43,370 nt of DNA. Source: Candidatus Kuenenia stuttgartensis (GTDB lineage: Bacteria; Planctomycetota; Planctomycetia; Pirellulales; UBA1268). Below, in pieces: positions 8,250-17,003 of the stretch. Position 1 is the first letter of the stretch. Each line of letters begins with the position of its first letter. The position numbers and the translations under genes are program-made. Location: contig CAMBFA010000009.1 in NCBI GenBank assembly GCA_945865325.1, positions 1 through 43,370 of the forward strand. Reading direction: 5' to 3'. A model generated the notes under the pieces. The model searched no databases. It had not been told where the DNA came from and saw nothing but the letters and a program-made list of their open reading frames with translations.

Positions 8250-10067
8250 TCAATCGAGGAGCGTCGCCTCCAGCTCGTCGACGAGCGAGGCAAATCTCGT
8301 CAAGCCCGTGGCCACCGGCTCCGGCCGCTCGAGATCGACGCCCGCATCGCGGAGCAGTTCGAGCGACCACCGCGAACAGCCGCCGCGGAGGAACCCCAGA
8401 TAGGCGTCGAGCTCCGCTTGGCCACCGCCGGCCACCCGTTCGGCGAGGGCGATCGCGGCCGACAATCCGGTGGCATACTTGTAGACGTAGAACGGGCTGT
8501 AGAAGTGGGGGATCCGCAGGCACTCCAGTTCGAGCTGGTCGTCGATGACGAACCGGGGTCCGAAATAGGCATCGAGCAGTCCCCGGTAGAGACCGCGGAT
8601 GTGCTCGAGCGTCAGCGGCTGACCGGCTTCGGCCGAGGCGTGTGTCAGCCGCTCGAACTCGGCGAACATCGTCTGCCTGATGATCGTGGCCCGGATGCCG
8701 TCGATCTCCCGGGCGAGGATCGCCGCCCGCTCGCGCGGGGTTCGCGCCCTAGACAGGAGCGCCCGGGCGAGGAGCTGCTCGTTGAACGTGCTCGCTACCT
8801 CGGCGACGAAGATCGTGTAGCCGGCGAGCTGGTAGGGCTGGGCCTCCGCCGAGAGCCGCGTGTGCATCGAATGCCCCGCCTCGTGGGCGAGCGTGAACAC
8901 GTGGTCGATCCCCTCCTCCTGGAAGTTCATGAGGATGTAGGGATCGGAATCATAGGTGCCGGAGCTAAAGGCCCCGGACTGCTTGCCGGCGTTCGGGTAG
9001 CGGTCGCACCACCGCCCCCTCAAGCCCGCCTCGAGGCGGCGGCGATACTCGGCACCGAGGGGCTCAAGGGCACCGACGACAAGCTCCACCGCCTCGTCCC
9101 AGGTGTGCCGTAGGGGCACATCCTGGGCGAGTGGGACGTAGCAATCGTAATGGTGGATCTCATCGAGGCCGAGGAGACGGCGGCGAAGATCGTAGTAGCG
9201 GTGAACGACGGGGAGATGCGCGCGGACGGCGGCCACGAGCTGGTCGTACACCGCCACCGGGATGTTGTCGTTGAACAGCGCGGCGCTGACGGCGGTGGGA
9301 TGGTGGCGCACCCGGGCGGCGTAGACATCCCGCTCCACCGAGCCGGAGAGGGCGGCGGCGAGCGTATTGGCATGGGCGGCATACTCGTCGTAGAGCTGGT
9401 GGAAGGCGGTCCGGCGCACGCCCCGATCGGCATCGAGGAGGAACGTCGAGAAGGTGGCGTTGGAGAGCTCCAACGATCTCCCCTTGCCGTCCACGACCGA
9501 GCCGAACTTCATGTCGGCGTCGGTGAGCTGCCGAAAGACCTTGGCGGCGGTCCCGGCGAACGTCCCCTGCATGGCGAGCAGTTTTTCCTCCCGTTCCGAA
9601 AGGACGTGCGGACGGGTGCGAACGAGCCGCTCGAGGCCGATGGAGTGGGGCGTCAGGATCGGCAGTTCGAGCCAGGCGGCGAGCGTCGCCGGATCGATGC
9701 CGAGGATCTCGGGCCGGAGAAAGCTCGTCTTCTCCGCCAACGACGTGGCGACATGCTGGAAACGCCCCACCATCCTCTGCGGCTCCGGAGCGGCCTGATC
9801 CTCGCTGGCCCGCAGATGCGCGTAGGTGCCGAGCCGGTCCCCCACCCGGTCGACCTCGATGTCATAGCCGAGGCAGCTGGCGAGATCCTCCGGCGAACGG
9901 CCGAGCGTGCCGGCGAAGGCGCCAAATCGGGGGATCATCCCCTCCCAGGCCGCCAGAGCCTCTTCCCACGCCCCGTCGGAGGCGAACAAGCTGGCGAGAT
10001 CCCAGGTATCCCCCACCGGTATCTCTCTGCGGGCCTTGAGGGCGCCGTCGGTATCGCTGCGGTCCAT
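8250..10067 (-). CDS. pepF: Oligoendopeptidase F-like M3 metallopeptidase
   Basis: Cytoplasmic zinc endopeptidase that trims short peptides. The 605-residue product is the usual PepF length. VFTLAHEAGHSMHTRLS carries the HEXXH zinc site near residue 394. The third-ligand region follows with FVAEVASTFNEQLL. The N-terminus has the family opening GDTWDLASLFASDGAWEEAL. The C-terminal YSPFYVYKYATGLSAAIALAE is typical of the PepF branch. The ATG at 10067 is the first in-frame methionine before recognisable sequence; the longer open frame reaching about 10427 runs into the fabH coding region and is not family-like. No strong Shine-Dalgarno is visible. The gene lies 79 bp behind fabH. Confidence 0.93.
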   Translation of the reverse strand: MDRSDTDGALKARREIPVGDTWDLASLFASDGAWEEALAAWEGMIPRFGAFAGTLGRSPEDLASCLGYDIEVDRVGDRLGTYAHLRASEDQAAPEPQRMVGRFQHVATSLAEKTSFLRPEILGIDPATLAAWLELPILTPHSIGLERLVRTRPHVLSEREEKLLAMQGTFAGTAAKVFRQLTDADMKFGSVVDGKGRSLELSNATFSTFLLDADRGVRRTAFHQLYDEYAAHANTLAAALSGSVERDVYAARVRHHPTAVSAALFNDNIPVAVYDQLVAAVRAHLPVVHRYYDLRRRLLGLDEIHHYDCYVPLAQDVPLRHTWDEAVELVVGALEPLGAEYRRRLEAGLRGRWCDRYPNAGKQSGAFSSGTYDSDPYILMNFQEEGIDHVFTLAHEAGHSMHTRLSAEAQPYQLAGYTIFVAEVASTFNEQLLARALLSRARTPRERAAILAREIDGIRATIIRQTMFAEFERLTHASAEAGQPLTLEHIRGLYRGLLDAYFGPRFVIDDQLELECLRIPHFYSPFYVYKYATGLSAAIALAERVAGGGQAELDAYLGFLRGGCSRWSLELLRDAGVDLERPEPVATGLTRFASLVDELEATLLD

Positions 10068-10146
10068 GCGGGGAGAATCCTTCAGGGGAAACGGGGGAAA
10101 GGGATCATGGGCCGCGCGCCGAGCCGGGTGCGGGGGGGTTGGCCTG

Positions 10147-11181
10147 TCACAGCCGCCACACGGCGCTCCCCCAGGCGAGGCCACCGCCGAACCCGCACAC
10201 GGCAATCGTGCTCCCGGGCCCGACGCGCCCCTCGCGCCAGGCTTCGTCGATCGCCAGCGGAATCGAACCGCTCGAGGTGTTGCCGTAGCGGTCGATGTTG
10301 ACGGCAAACCGATCGGCCGACACGCCGAGGGCCTGCCGCGTCGCCTCGATGATCCGCAGATTCGCCTGATGGAGGACGAAGCAATCGATGTCGTCGAGCG
10401 TGAGGCCGGCGGAATCGACCACGGCACGGAGATTCTCCTCGGCCAGGCGGATGGCCCACTTGAAGACGGCCCGGCCGTCCATCCGCATGAACTGCTCGCG
10501 CCGGGCCAACCCCTCGGCGCTCACCGGCTGGCGTGAGCCGCTCATCGGGCAAACGAGGAGGCCGGCACCGCGGCCATCGGCCCCGAGCGCGAAGGAGAGG
10601 AGCCCGTACTGTTCGCCCGCGGCAGGATCCTCGATCCGCTCCAGGAGCACCGCCCCCGCGCCGTCCCCGAACAACGGCCAGGTCTTGACGTCGTCGGGAT
10701 CGACGACGCGGGAGTTGGTATCGGCACCGATCACCAGGGCGTGGCGGCTGGCTCCGGTGGCGACAAACTGTGCGGCCGTGATCAGGGCGTAGACGAATCC
10801 GGCACAGGCCGCCGTCACGTCCATCGCCGGTGCCTCGATGCCGAGCCCTTCCTGGACGATGCAGGCGGTTGACGGGATCGACATATCGGGGGTGAACGTG
10901 CCGAGGACGAGGAGATCGACGTCCGCCGGGGAAACGCCGGTGTTGCGGAACAGGTCGCGCCCCGCCGCCGTGGCGAGATCGCTGGTGGCCATCGACGCCG
11001 GCGCGTGCCGCCGCTCGCGGATCCCGGTCCGTTCGAGGATCCACTGGGCATCACAGCCGAGCCGGGCGAGGTCCTCGTTGGTGACGACTTCATCCGGAAC
11101 GGCATGCCCGACCCCGCGGAGCCGGAAGCCGGTGGTCCTGCCGAACCGCGACGCGCGGGGCGACGTGAAGATGTCAGACAT
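10147..11181 (-). CDS. fabH: 3-oxoacyl-[ACP] synthase III
   Basis: Initiating condensation of type II fatty-acid synthesis, joining an acyl-CoA to malonyl-ACP. The 344 residues show the full FabH triad: Cys126 in VTAACAGFVYAL, His271 in FVLHQANLRIIEA, and Asn301 in RYGNTSSGSIPLA. The N-terminal PDEVVTNEDLARLG and ILERTGIRERRHA are also characteristic. The start ATG at 11181 shares one base with the stop of the DUF4340 gene (TGATG), and a GTG lies one codon earlier. The fab genes commonly found next to fabH are absent, so its place behind an envelope ABC gene set may reflect operon packing or a link to lipid supply. Confidence 0.95.
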   Translation of the reverse strand: MSDIFTSPRASRFGRTTGFRLRGVGHAVPDEVVTNEDLARLGCDAQWILERTGIRERRHAPASMATSDLATAAGRDLFRNTGVSPADVDLLVLGTFTPDMSIPSTACIVQEGLGIEAPAMDVTAACAGFVYALITAAQFVATGASRHALVIGADTNSRVVDPDDVKTWPLFGDGAGAVLLERIEDPAAGEQYGLLSFALGADGRGAGLLVCPMSGSRQPVSAEGLARREQFMRMDGRAVFKWAIRLAEENLRAVVDSAGLTLDDIDCFVLHQANLRIIEATRQALGVSADRFAVNIDRYGNTSSGSIPLAIDEAWREGRVGPGSTIAVCGFGGGLAWGSAVWRL

Positions 11182-13169
11182 CACGATCCGGCCGGTGGCA
11201 CGGGCTCCGGTGTCGCGGGAGGCACCGGGACATCGACAGGCGCGGCGGGCTCAGTCGGGCCGGGAGCGGGCGCGTCTGCCGGCGGGGTGGTGTCCCCGAC
11301 CGGGGCTGGAGGAGTCTCCTCCCCTGCGGGGGCCGGGGGTGCCGTGTCGGCATCGGCGGGGGCATCGGCGGCCGGCGCTGCGGCCTCGACCGGGGCGTCT
11401 GCCGGCGGGGCTGGCTCAGCCGCCGGGGGCGTCGGCGCGGGGCGGGCTCTGGGGCGACCCAAGGGAGGCCCCCCACCGGCACCGAAGGGCAATCCTCCCC
11501 CCGGCGGCCCGGCATCGGCGGCATCGGTCCCCTTTGGCTGCACGACCGCGGCCCGATTGAGACGGATCTTCGCGAACTCCTTCTCCGGCACGATGTAGTA
11601 CCAGTCGGCGAACCGGGCATTGAGCTCGCGGACACGGCGCTGGACCGCCTTCACCTTCGCGTCGTAGTCGTCCTGGCGCCGCCGGTTTTCCCGTTCCACG
11701 GCACGGCGCCCCTCGAGCGCTGCCTGGGCCTTGGCCTCCGCTTCGTCGGCCGCCTTGAGTTGGTCGGCGGCATCCCCCTGGGCCTCGGCGGCGGGCTCCT
11801 TGCCGCCGGCCCCGGCTGGCTCGCCGCCGTCGGCCGGCACCTCCTCGAGGAGCGGTTTCTCGAGGAGACCCTCGTTGAACCGGGCCATGACGAGGAGATA
11901 TCGCCCTGTCGACTCGTCCGCCACCACATCCGTGCCGGTGCCACTGCCGACGGAGGTGCCGGCGCCGAACCGGAGCACATATTCGACGCCGTCCTTCATC
12001 CCGACAATCGTCTCGCCATCGGTGGAGAGGATGTCGCCTGACTTCAGCGGCAGGAAGCCACGCTGCTGCATCGAGCGCACCGCCTCCTCGTCGGCGGTGA
12101 ACTTCTCCTCCGCCTTGAGCTCTGCGGAGAGGCCGGCCGGCTTGCGGACGACGTCGACGATCTTCAGGTCGCCAAGGGCGTTGCGCAGATCATTGAGCCG
12201 CGGCGCGGCAAGCTCCTCCCCGTCGCCGAGGGTCTCGAGCTTCGGCTCGGCGCCGCCGGCGAAGGCCTCGAGTCCGACGAGGGTCCACTGCTGGTCCTTG
12301 TCGTCGTAGGCCACCTCGATGCGGTCCTTGCGATTTTGCTGAACACGGATCCTCCCCTCCGACTCGAGCGCGCCGAGCGAGTAGTCGTCGAGCACAGCCC
12401 GCCGCACGTCCCACGGCGAGAGCTTGAGGAGGTCCTTCTCGATCCAGTCGTCGAAGCGCGTCGTGAACTTCGAGGTGTCGATCTCGACGCGGTAGACCGG
12501 ATCCTGCCCCGCCTTGCGCACGAACCGGAGCTTCTTCCCCCCGGCGGCGGACGGCCCGGGCCGTTTGTCCTCCTTGCCGACAACGAGGCGCGCCAGCTTG
12601 CTCCCACCGGCATCGCGGATCTCGATCAGCTCGCCGACGCCGGTCATGCCCGGCTTGATCTTCTCCGGATCGGGCTCGATGACGCCGTAGGTCTCGTGAT
12701 CGGCCGCCGATGTGCTGACGACGTCGAGCGACTGAAGATCGACCAGCTCCGTCGCCGCCGCGGCGAGGTGTTCCTTGGCATCGGCCGGATAGTTCTGGTG
12801 CGACGGAAGCACCCACACCCCGCCGGCCTGGATCACCTTGAACGGCTGGAGGGTCGCGAGCTCTTCGTCGTACTTCACCACCTCGAGGCTGGCGGCCCTC
12901 TGGACGTCGGTGAGCTCGGGGAAGAGGATTCGCTCCGCCTCGGGCTTCACCTCACGGCTTTTATAGCGCGGCTGCGCCAGAAAGCCGAGGAGGAGCATGC
13001 CCGCACCAGCGAGGAGGAACAGCGAGGTTCTTCCCCAGATGCCGCGTGACACCCCGCCGGCGTCCTCCTCCACCCGGCGACGAACCCGGGCGCCAGCTCC
13101 CCCGATGGGAAGGGACGGAGGTACGTCGTTGCGATCGTGATGATTCCGGGCCTTGTGGTCGTCTGCCAT
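11181..13169 (-). CDS. DUF4340-domain membrane-anchored protein with Pro/Ala-rich tail
   Basis: A 662-residue protein with one N-terminal membrane segment (about 48-66) after a charged cytoplasmic head, so most of it should be outside the membrane. The body resembles DUF4340: FKVIQAGGVWVLPSHQNYPADA, GVIEPDP, ARLVVGKEDKRPGPSA, PVYRVEIDTSKFTTRFDDWIEKDLLKLSPWDVRRAVLDD is the kind of wording seen in that family. A charged, coiled-coil-prone region (about 445-530) follows. The last 110 residues are dominated by Pro and Ala with acidic residues. In other bacteria DUF4340 genes sit beside GldG-type ABC permease genes, and here it directly follows the GldFG fusion. I infer an accessory extracytoplasmic subunit. 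The start has AAGGA just upstream. Confidence 0.8.
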   Translation of the reverse strand: MADDHKARNHHDRNDVPPSLPIGGAGARVRRRVEEDAGGVSRGIWGRTSLFLLAGAGMLLLGFLAQPRYKSREVKPEAERILFPELTDVQRAASLEVVKYDEELATLQPFKVIQAGGVWVLPSHQNYPADAKEHLAAAATELVDLQSLDVVSTSAADHETYGVIEPDPEKIKPGMTGVGELIEIRDAGGSKLARLVVGKEDKRPGPSAAGGKKLRFVRKAGQDPVYRVEIDTSKFTTRFDDWIEKDLLKLSPWDVRRAVLDDYSLGALESEGRIRVQQNRKDRIEVAYDDKDQQWTLVGLEAFAGGAEPKLETLGDGEELAAPRLNDLRNALGDLKIVDVVRKPAGLSAELKAEEKFTADEEAVRSMQQRGFLPLKSGDILSTDGETIVGMKDGVEYVLRFGAGTSVGSGTGTDVVADESTGRYLLVMARFNEGLLEKPLLEEVPADGGEPAGAGGKEPAAEAQGDAADQLKAADEAEAKAQAALEGRRAVERENRRRQDDYDAKVKAVQRRVRELNARFADWYYIVPEKEFAKIRLNRAAVVQPKGTDAADAGPPGGGLPFGAGGGPPLGRPRARPAPTPPAAEPAPPADAPVEAAAPAADAPADADTAPPAPAGEETPPAPVGDTTPPADAPAPGPTEPAAPVDVPVPPATPEPVPPAGS

Positions 13170-13256
13170 GATCCTTCTCTCCGGGGAACTGTCCCGTGTC
13201 GGTCGGCTCTCGTCTCGGTCGGCTCTCGTGTCACAGGGGCCGACGGTCTTGGTCGC

Positions 13257-15980
13257 TCACCGCAGCCGCGTCTTCGCCACGCCCTCGCGCTCCTGGGCCC
13301 GGCGGCGGAAGTAGACGAAGAACGCTACCACCAGCGGCGGGATCGGCGGCAGGAGCACCGCCAGCCACTTCTGCCGGTCCTGCTCCTGTCGAACCTTAGC
13401 GCCGAGTTGGCGTTCGACCTTCTCCATCTCGATGTCGCGCTGCCGGGTGAGCTGCTCGGTCTTCGTCTCCAGGCGCCGCTGCGCCAGCGCTCGCTTTGCG
13501 GCCAACTGCTGCATCATCTGCATCGCGGCTTGCGGATCGGCGTCGCCACTGGCCTCGAGCTCCTTGATCTTCCGTTCGAAATCCCCCACCTCCTTCTCGA
13601 GCTGGCCGTTCGCCTCGCGCTCGGCGAGGTCGCACTGCTCGATGAACTTCTGCCGCTCCGTGTCGGCCTGCTCCCGCGCGTCGGCGACGGTCGCCTCGAT
13701 GCGCTCGAGCGTACGGTGCTTCGGCTTCCGCTTGCGGATCTCGAGGAACCGCTCGTCGCCGGCGAGCGAGTCGAGGATGTTGAGGGCAAAGGTGACGTTG
13801 TCGAAATCGAGCCCGAAGACCTCATCCTGACGGTTCCGCAGACCAAAGATCCGGCCATCGAGGAGATCGATGTCGGCGACGATGACGGCCTTGACCAGGG
13901 CCCCCTCGCTGCCGGCCGGGGGCCGGCGCTCGATCGCAGCGGCGAGGACCATCGCCTGCTTCCCCTGCTTCTCGAAGACCTGCAACTGCGCCTTGTCGCC
14001 GCGGTTGCGCATCACCTGCTCGACCTCGATCGTCCCGGATCGCGTGCTCGTCTGGACCAGCGGCGTCCAGTCGACATCGGCGGAGTCGTCTTTCGAGACG
14101 GCGCCGGGGAAGGGGAAGAGGATTTCCTGGAGGCCGGCCGTCACGGCGCTGGTCTGGCTGAAGGCATCGGCGAGGCCTGACCCGAGGCCGAGATCGTTGT
14201 CGATAAACACGAACTCATGCGGCATCTGGAGCTTCGGATGGGGGTTGTAGTCTTGCCAGATGACGAGCGACCCCGCTCCCATCTGCCCCATCGCCGGCCG
14301 CCCCTCCCGCGCCGCGGGCTTCGCGCCGAGCACCTGCCAGAGGAGACCAATCTCCCCCTTCGGCTGCCCCTGGGGCTGGAACATCGCCATCGGCCCCCCG
14401 GGTCCGCGTCGCGGCTGGTCGGTCCCCGGTACGCCCGTCATAAGGACGGGGAGCGGATCCTCGAAGATCGCCACCGGTTGGCCCTCCCGCACCGCGGCGA
14501 CGAGATGCCCCATCTGCTCCGGGCCGAGGGTCGACGGCTGGACCGCGAGGAGGACGTCGTATTTTTCGGTGATCGGCGCCGTGGCATCGACCTGGACGAC
14601 GTCGTATTGCTTCTCGAGCTCGTCGACGATCGCCTGCCGGGGCCGCTGCTGGCCGGTCATCATGTCGACGCCGCCGAACAGATCGGCGTCGGTCGTGAGC
14701 ACGCCGAGGCGCTTGCGCCCCTCGTTGCCCACGGTGGAGATCGAGCGGATCAGCTCATACTCGACCGGCGTGCCCTTGTCGAAGAACGGCACGACGACCT
14801 TCTCGAGGCCGCTGGTGAAGGCACAGCCGAGGAAGATGTCCTCGTCGCGGTACGTGCCGCGGACCCGCGAACTAACCTTGACCGGCTCGATGCCGAACTG
14901 CTGCCTGGCCAGGGCCGCGGCATCGGTCTTCGGCTCGGCCGACACCACCTGGACGTTCACCTTGCCACGGCCGAGTCGCTCGAACTGCCGGAGCATGTTG
15001 AGGAGCGTCAGCCGCGTCTGGGTGTATTCCTCGGGGACGCTCGGGCTGACGTAGGCGGTGATCTCCACGGGGCGAGGGGGATCGAACTCCGCCAGGAGCT
15101 TGCGCGTATCGGCCGAGAGAGAGCTGATCTGCTCCGCGGAAAGGTCGTGGCGGACATCCATCGCCCGGCAGGCGAGCACCGACCCCAGCGCCACTCCAGC
15201 CAGCCCCAGCGCCCGCAATGCGAAATGGACTCCGAGCTTGGCGCCGTCGCGGCGCCCGGCCCAGTGGCGGCGGCCGATGAGCACCATGGCGATGTACAGG
15301 GCCACGGCCACGATCCCGAGAAAGAACACGGCCGACGACACGCTGACTATCCCGCGGCCGAAATCGGAGAAGTTCTCCGCCAGGCTCCAGGCCCGGACCC
15401 GATCGGCCATCTTCGGATCCATGACCGTCACCGCCTGATCGGCGACGGCGAGCGGCGCGTTGAGGATCAGCCCGAGGATGAAGGCGACGGTGAGGTTGCT
15501 GGTAAGGAAGCTCGCCACCATCCCGATGGCGAGCATCGACAGCCCGACAAACCAGTAGCCGAGGTAGTTGGTGAGAAACAGGCCTCCGTCGGGGGTGCCC
15601 CAGCGGAGGAGGATGATGAGATTGCAGATGCAGGAGAACATCAAGGCGACGGTGTAGATCCCGACCGTGGCGAGATACTTCCCAAACACCACCTCCCAGT
15701 CGCTCGCCGGGATCGTCAGCAGCAGCTCGTCGGTCCCCTGACGGCGCTCGTCCGCCCACACGCTCATCGTGATCGCCGGGATGAAGACGAGGAGGATGAA
15801 GGGGAGGTAGCGGTTGAGCTGGTCGAGATTGGCGAGGTTGGAGTTGAAGAATTCAGGGGGCCAGAACGCCGCCAGCGACCCGAGTAGCACGAACACACAG
15901 ATGAAAACGTAGCCGGTGGGACTGGAAAAGTAGGCGACGAAGTTCCGCTTGAACACCGCGTCGATAACGTGCCAGTTCAT
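13257..15980 (-). CDS. GldF-GldG fusion: ABC-2 permease joined to Gldg-type periplasmic domain
   Basis: A 907-residue membrane protein. The first 240 residues are an ABC-2 permease of the GldF/NosY type with about six membrane segments, including YVFICVFVLLGSLAAFW and YLPFILLVFIPAITMSVWADE. The latter is followed by RRQGTDELLLTIPASDWEVV, a signature of these permeases. Another membrane segment (about 253-275) leads into a large extracytoplasmic GldG-like domain: LSSDTRKLLAEF-type start, RPVEITAYVSPSVPEEYTQT and YDVVQVDATAPI. Next come a long charged coiled coil (about 750-860) and a final membrane segment before a basic tail. GldF and GldG are separate proteins in gliding Bacteroidota. The ATPase gene lies directly upstream and DUF4340 directly downstream, so all three probably form one complex. 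The transported or remodelled substrate is unknown. Confidence 0.88.
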   Translation of the reverse strand: MNWHVIDAVFKRNFVAYFSSPTGYVFICVFVLLGSLAAFWPPEFFNSNLANLDQLNRYLPFILLVFIPAITMSVWADERRQGTDELLLTIPASDWEVVFGKYLATVGIYTVALMFSCICNLIILLRWGTPDGGLFLTNYLGYWFVGLSMLAIGMVASFLTSNLTVAFILGLILNAPLAVADQAVTVMDPKMADRVRAWSLAENFSDFGRGIVSVSSAVFFLGIVAVALYIAMVLIGRRHWAGRRDGAKLGVHFALRALGLAGVALGSVLACRAMDVRHDLSAEQISSLSADTRKLLAEFDPPRPVEITAYVSPSVPEEYTQTRLTLLNMLRQFERLGRGKVNVQVVSAEPKTDAAALARQQFGIEPVKVSSRVRGTYRDEDIFLGCAFTSGLEKVVVPFFDKGTPVEYELIRSISTVGNEGRKRLGVLTTDADLFGGVDMMTGQQRPRQAIVDELEKQYDVVQVDATAPITEKYDVLLAVQPSTLGPEQMGHLVAAVREGQPVAIFEDPLPVLMTGVPGTDQPRRGPGGPMAMFQPQGQPKGEIGLLWQVLGAKPAAREGRPAMGQMGAGSLVIWQDYNPHPKLQMPHEFVFIDNDLGLGSGLADAFSQTSAVTAGLQEILFPFPGAVSKDDSADVDWTPLVQTSTRSGTIEVEQVMRNRGDKAQLQVFEKQGKQAMVLAAAIERRPPAGSEGALVKAVIVADIDLLDGRIFGLRNRQDEVFGLDFDNVTFALNILDSLAGDERFLEIRKRKPKHRTLERIEATVADAREQADTERQKFIEQCDLAEREANGQLEKEVGDFERKIKELEASGDADPQAAMQMMQQLAAKRALAQRRLETKTEQLTRQRDIEMEKVERQLGAKVRQEQDRQKWLAVLLPPIPPLVVAFFVYFRRRAQEREGVAKTRLR

Positions 15981-16115
15981 GATGCTTCCCCGGACTTGCT
16001 GTTGAACGGATCGGTTGAATGTCGTTGATCGATGCGGCCACCCCGGCCCGGGGTGGTGATGGGCAGGTGCCGGCCCGCCCCGCGGGGAACACCACCGCCC
16101 GGACCCGGCCCGGCG

Positions 16116-16826
16116 TCACGCCGAACGGGTCATCTCGTAGAAGTGTTCGTCGAGCCCACGGCCGTCTCGGACGAGATCCCGGGGCGTGCCGTCGAACCGC
16201 TTCCGCCCCTCGGCGATGAGGATCACACGATCCGCCAAGGCGTCGACCTCTTGGAGGATGTGCGTGGAGAGGAGAATCGTTTTTTTCTCACCCAGACGGC
16301 GGATCGTTTCGCGCACCTCGCGGATCTGGTTCGGATCGAGGCCGCTGGTCGGCTCGTCGAGGATCAGCACGTCGGGCTCGTGGAGGAGCACCTGCGCCAT
16401 GCCGACACGCTGCCGGTAGCCCTTGGAGAGCTTTGAGATCGCCTTGCCGATCACGCTTCCGAGTTGGCACTGCTTGACCACTGCCTCGATGCGCTCCTCC
16501 TTCTGCCGTTTCTTCATGCCCCGGGCATCGGCAAAAAATTCGAGGAGCGTCCGCGGCGTCATGTCGGGGTAGAGCGGGCCATTCTCAGGCAGATAGCCGA
16601 GCCTGGTCGCCCCGGCGAGGCGGTCGGTCGACATGTCGTGACCGGCGATCCGCGCCGTCCCGGTCGAAGGGGCCAGATAGCCGGTGAGAATCTTCATCGT
16701 CGTGCTCTTGCCCGCACCGTTGGGCCCGAGGAACGCCACGACCTCGCCCCGCGGCACGCGGAACGAAACATCCTCGATGGCGATGAAGGAACCGTAATAC
16801 TTGCAGAGGCCGTCGGCCTCGATCAT
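16116..16826 (-). CDS. ABC transporter ATP-binding protein, GldA-like
   Basis: Cytoplasmic ATPase of an ABC-2 exporter. The 236 residues contain Walker A GPNGAGKST, Q-loop region LGYLPENGPLYPDMT, signature LSKGYRQRVGMAQ, Walker [14 protein letters not shown] and the switch histidine in LLSTHILQEV. It stands 135 bp before the GldF-GldG fusion, its likely membrane partner. I chose the ATG at 16826 (MIEADGLCKYYG) because GGAG lies five bases upstream and the family usually begins there. An in-frame ATG at 16859 would add MSETNSPGGEA but has no ribosome-binding site. The C-terminus stops soon after the core fold, with no regulatory domain. Confidence 0.93.
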   Translation of the reverse strand: MIEADGLCKYYGSFIAIEDVSFRVPRGEVVAFLGPNGAGKSTTMKILTGYLAPSTGTARIAGHDMSTDRLAGATRLGYLPENGPLYPDMTPRTLLEFFADARGMKKRQKEERIEAVVKQCQLGSVIGKAISKLSKGYRQRVGMAQVLLHEPDVLILDEPTSGLDPNQIREVRETIRRLGEKKTILLSTHILQEVDALADRVILIAEGRKRFDGTPRDLVRDGRGLDEHFYEMTRSA

Positions 16827-17003
16827 GGCTTCTCCGCCAGGACTGTTCGTTTCAGACATGGCTGATGGGCTGCCGGACTGGTGGAGGGATGACGAAACAC
16901 CCTATTCTGGGGTGTGGAGCCCCCGCTGGGCAATCCCCCGGCCCCACCCGGCCCCACCGCGGGCCCGTGGCGGCCGCGCCGGCCGCAGCCCCGGGAAGCC
17001 CCG

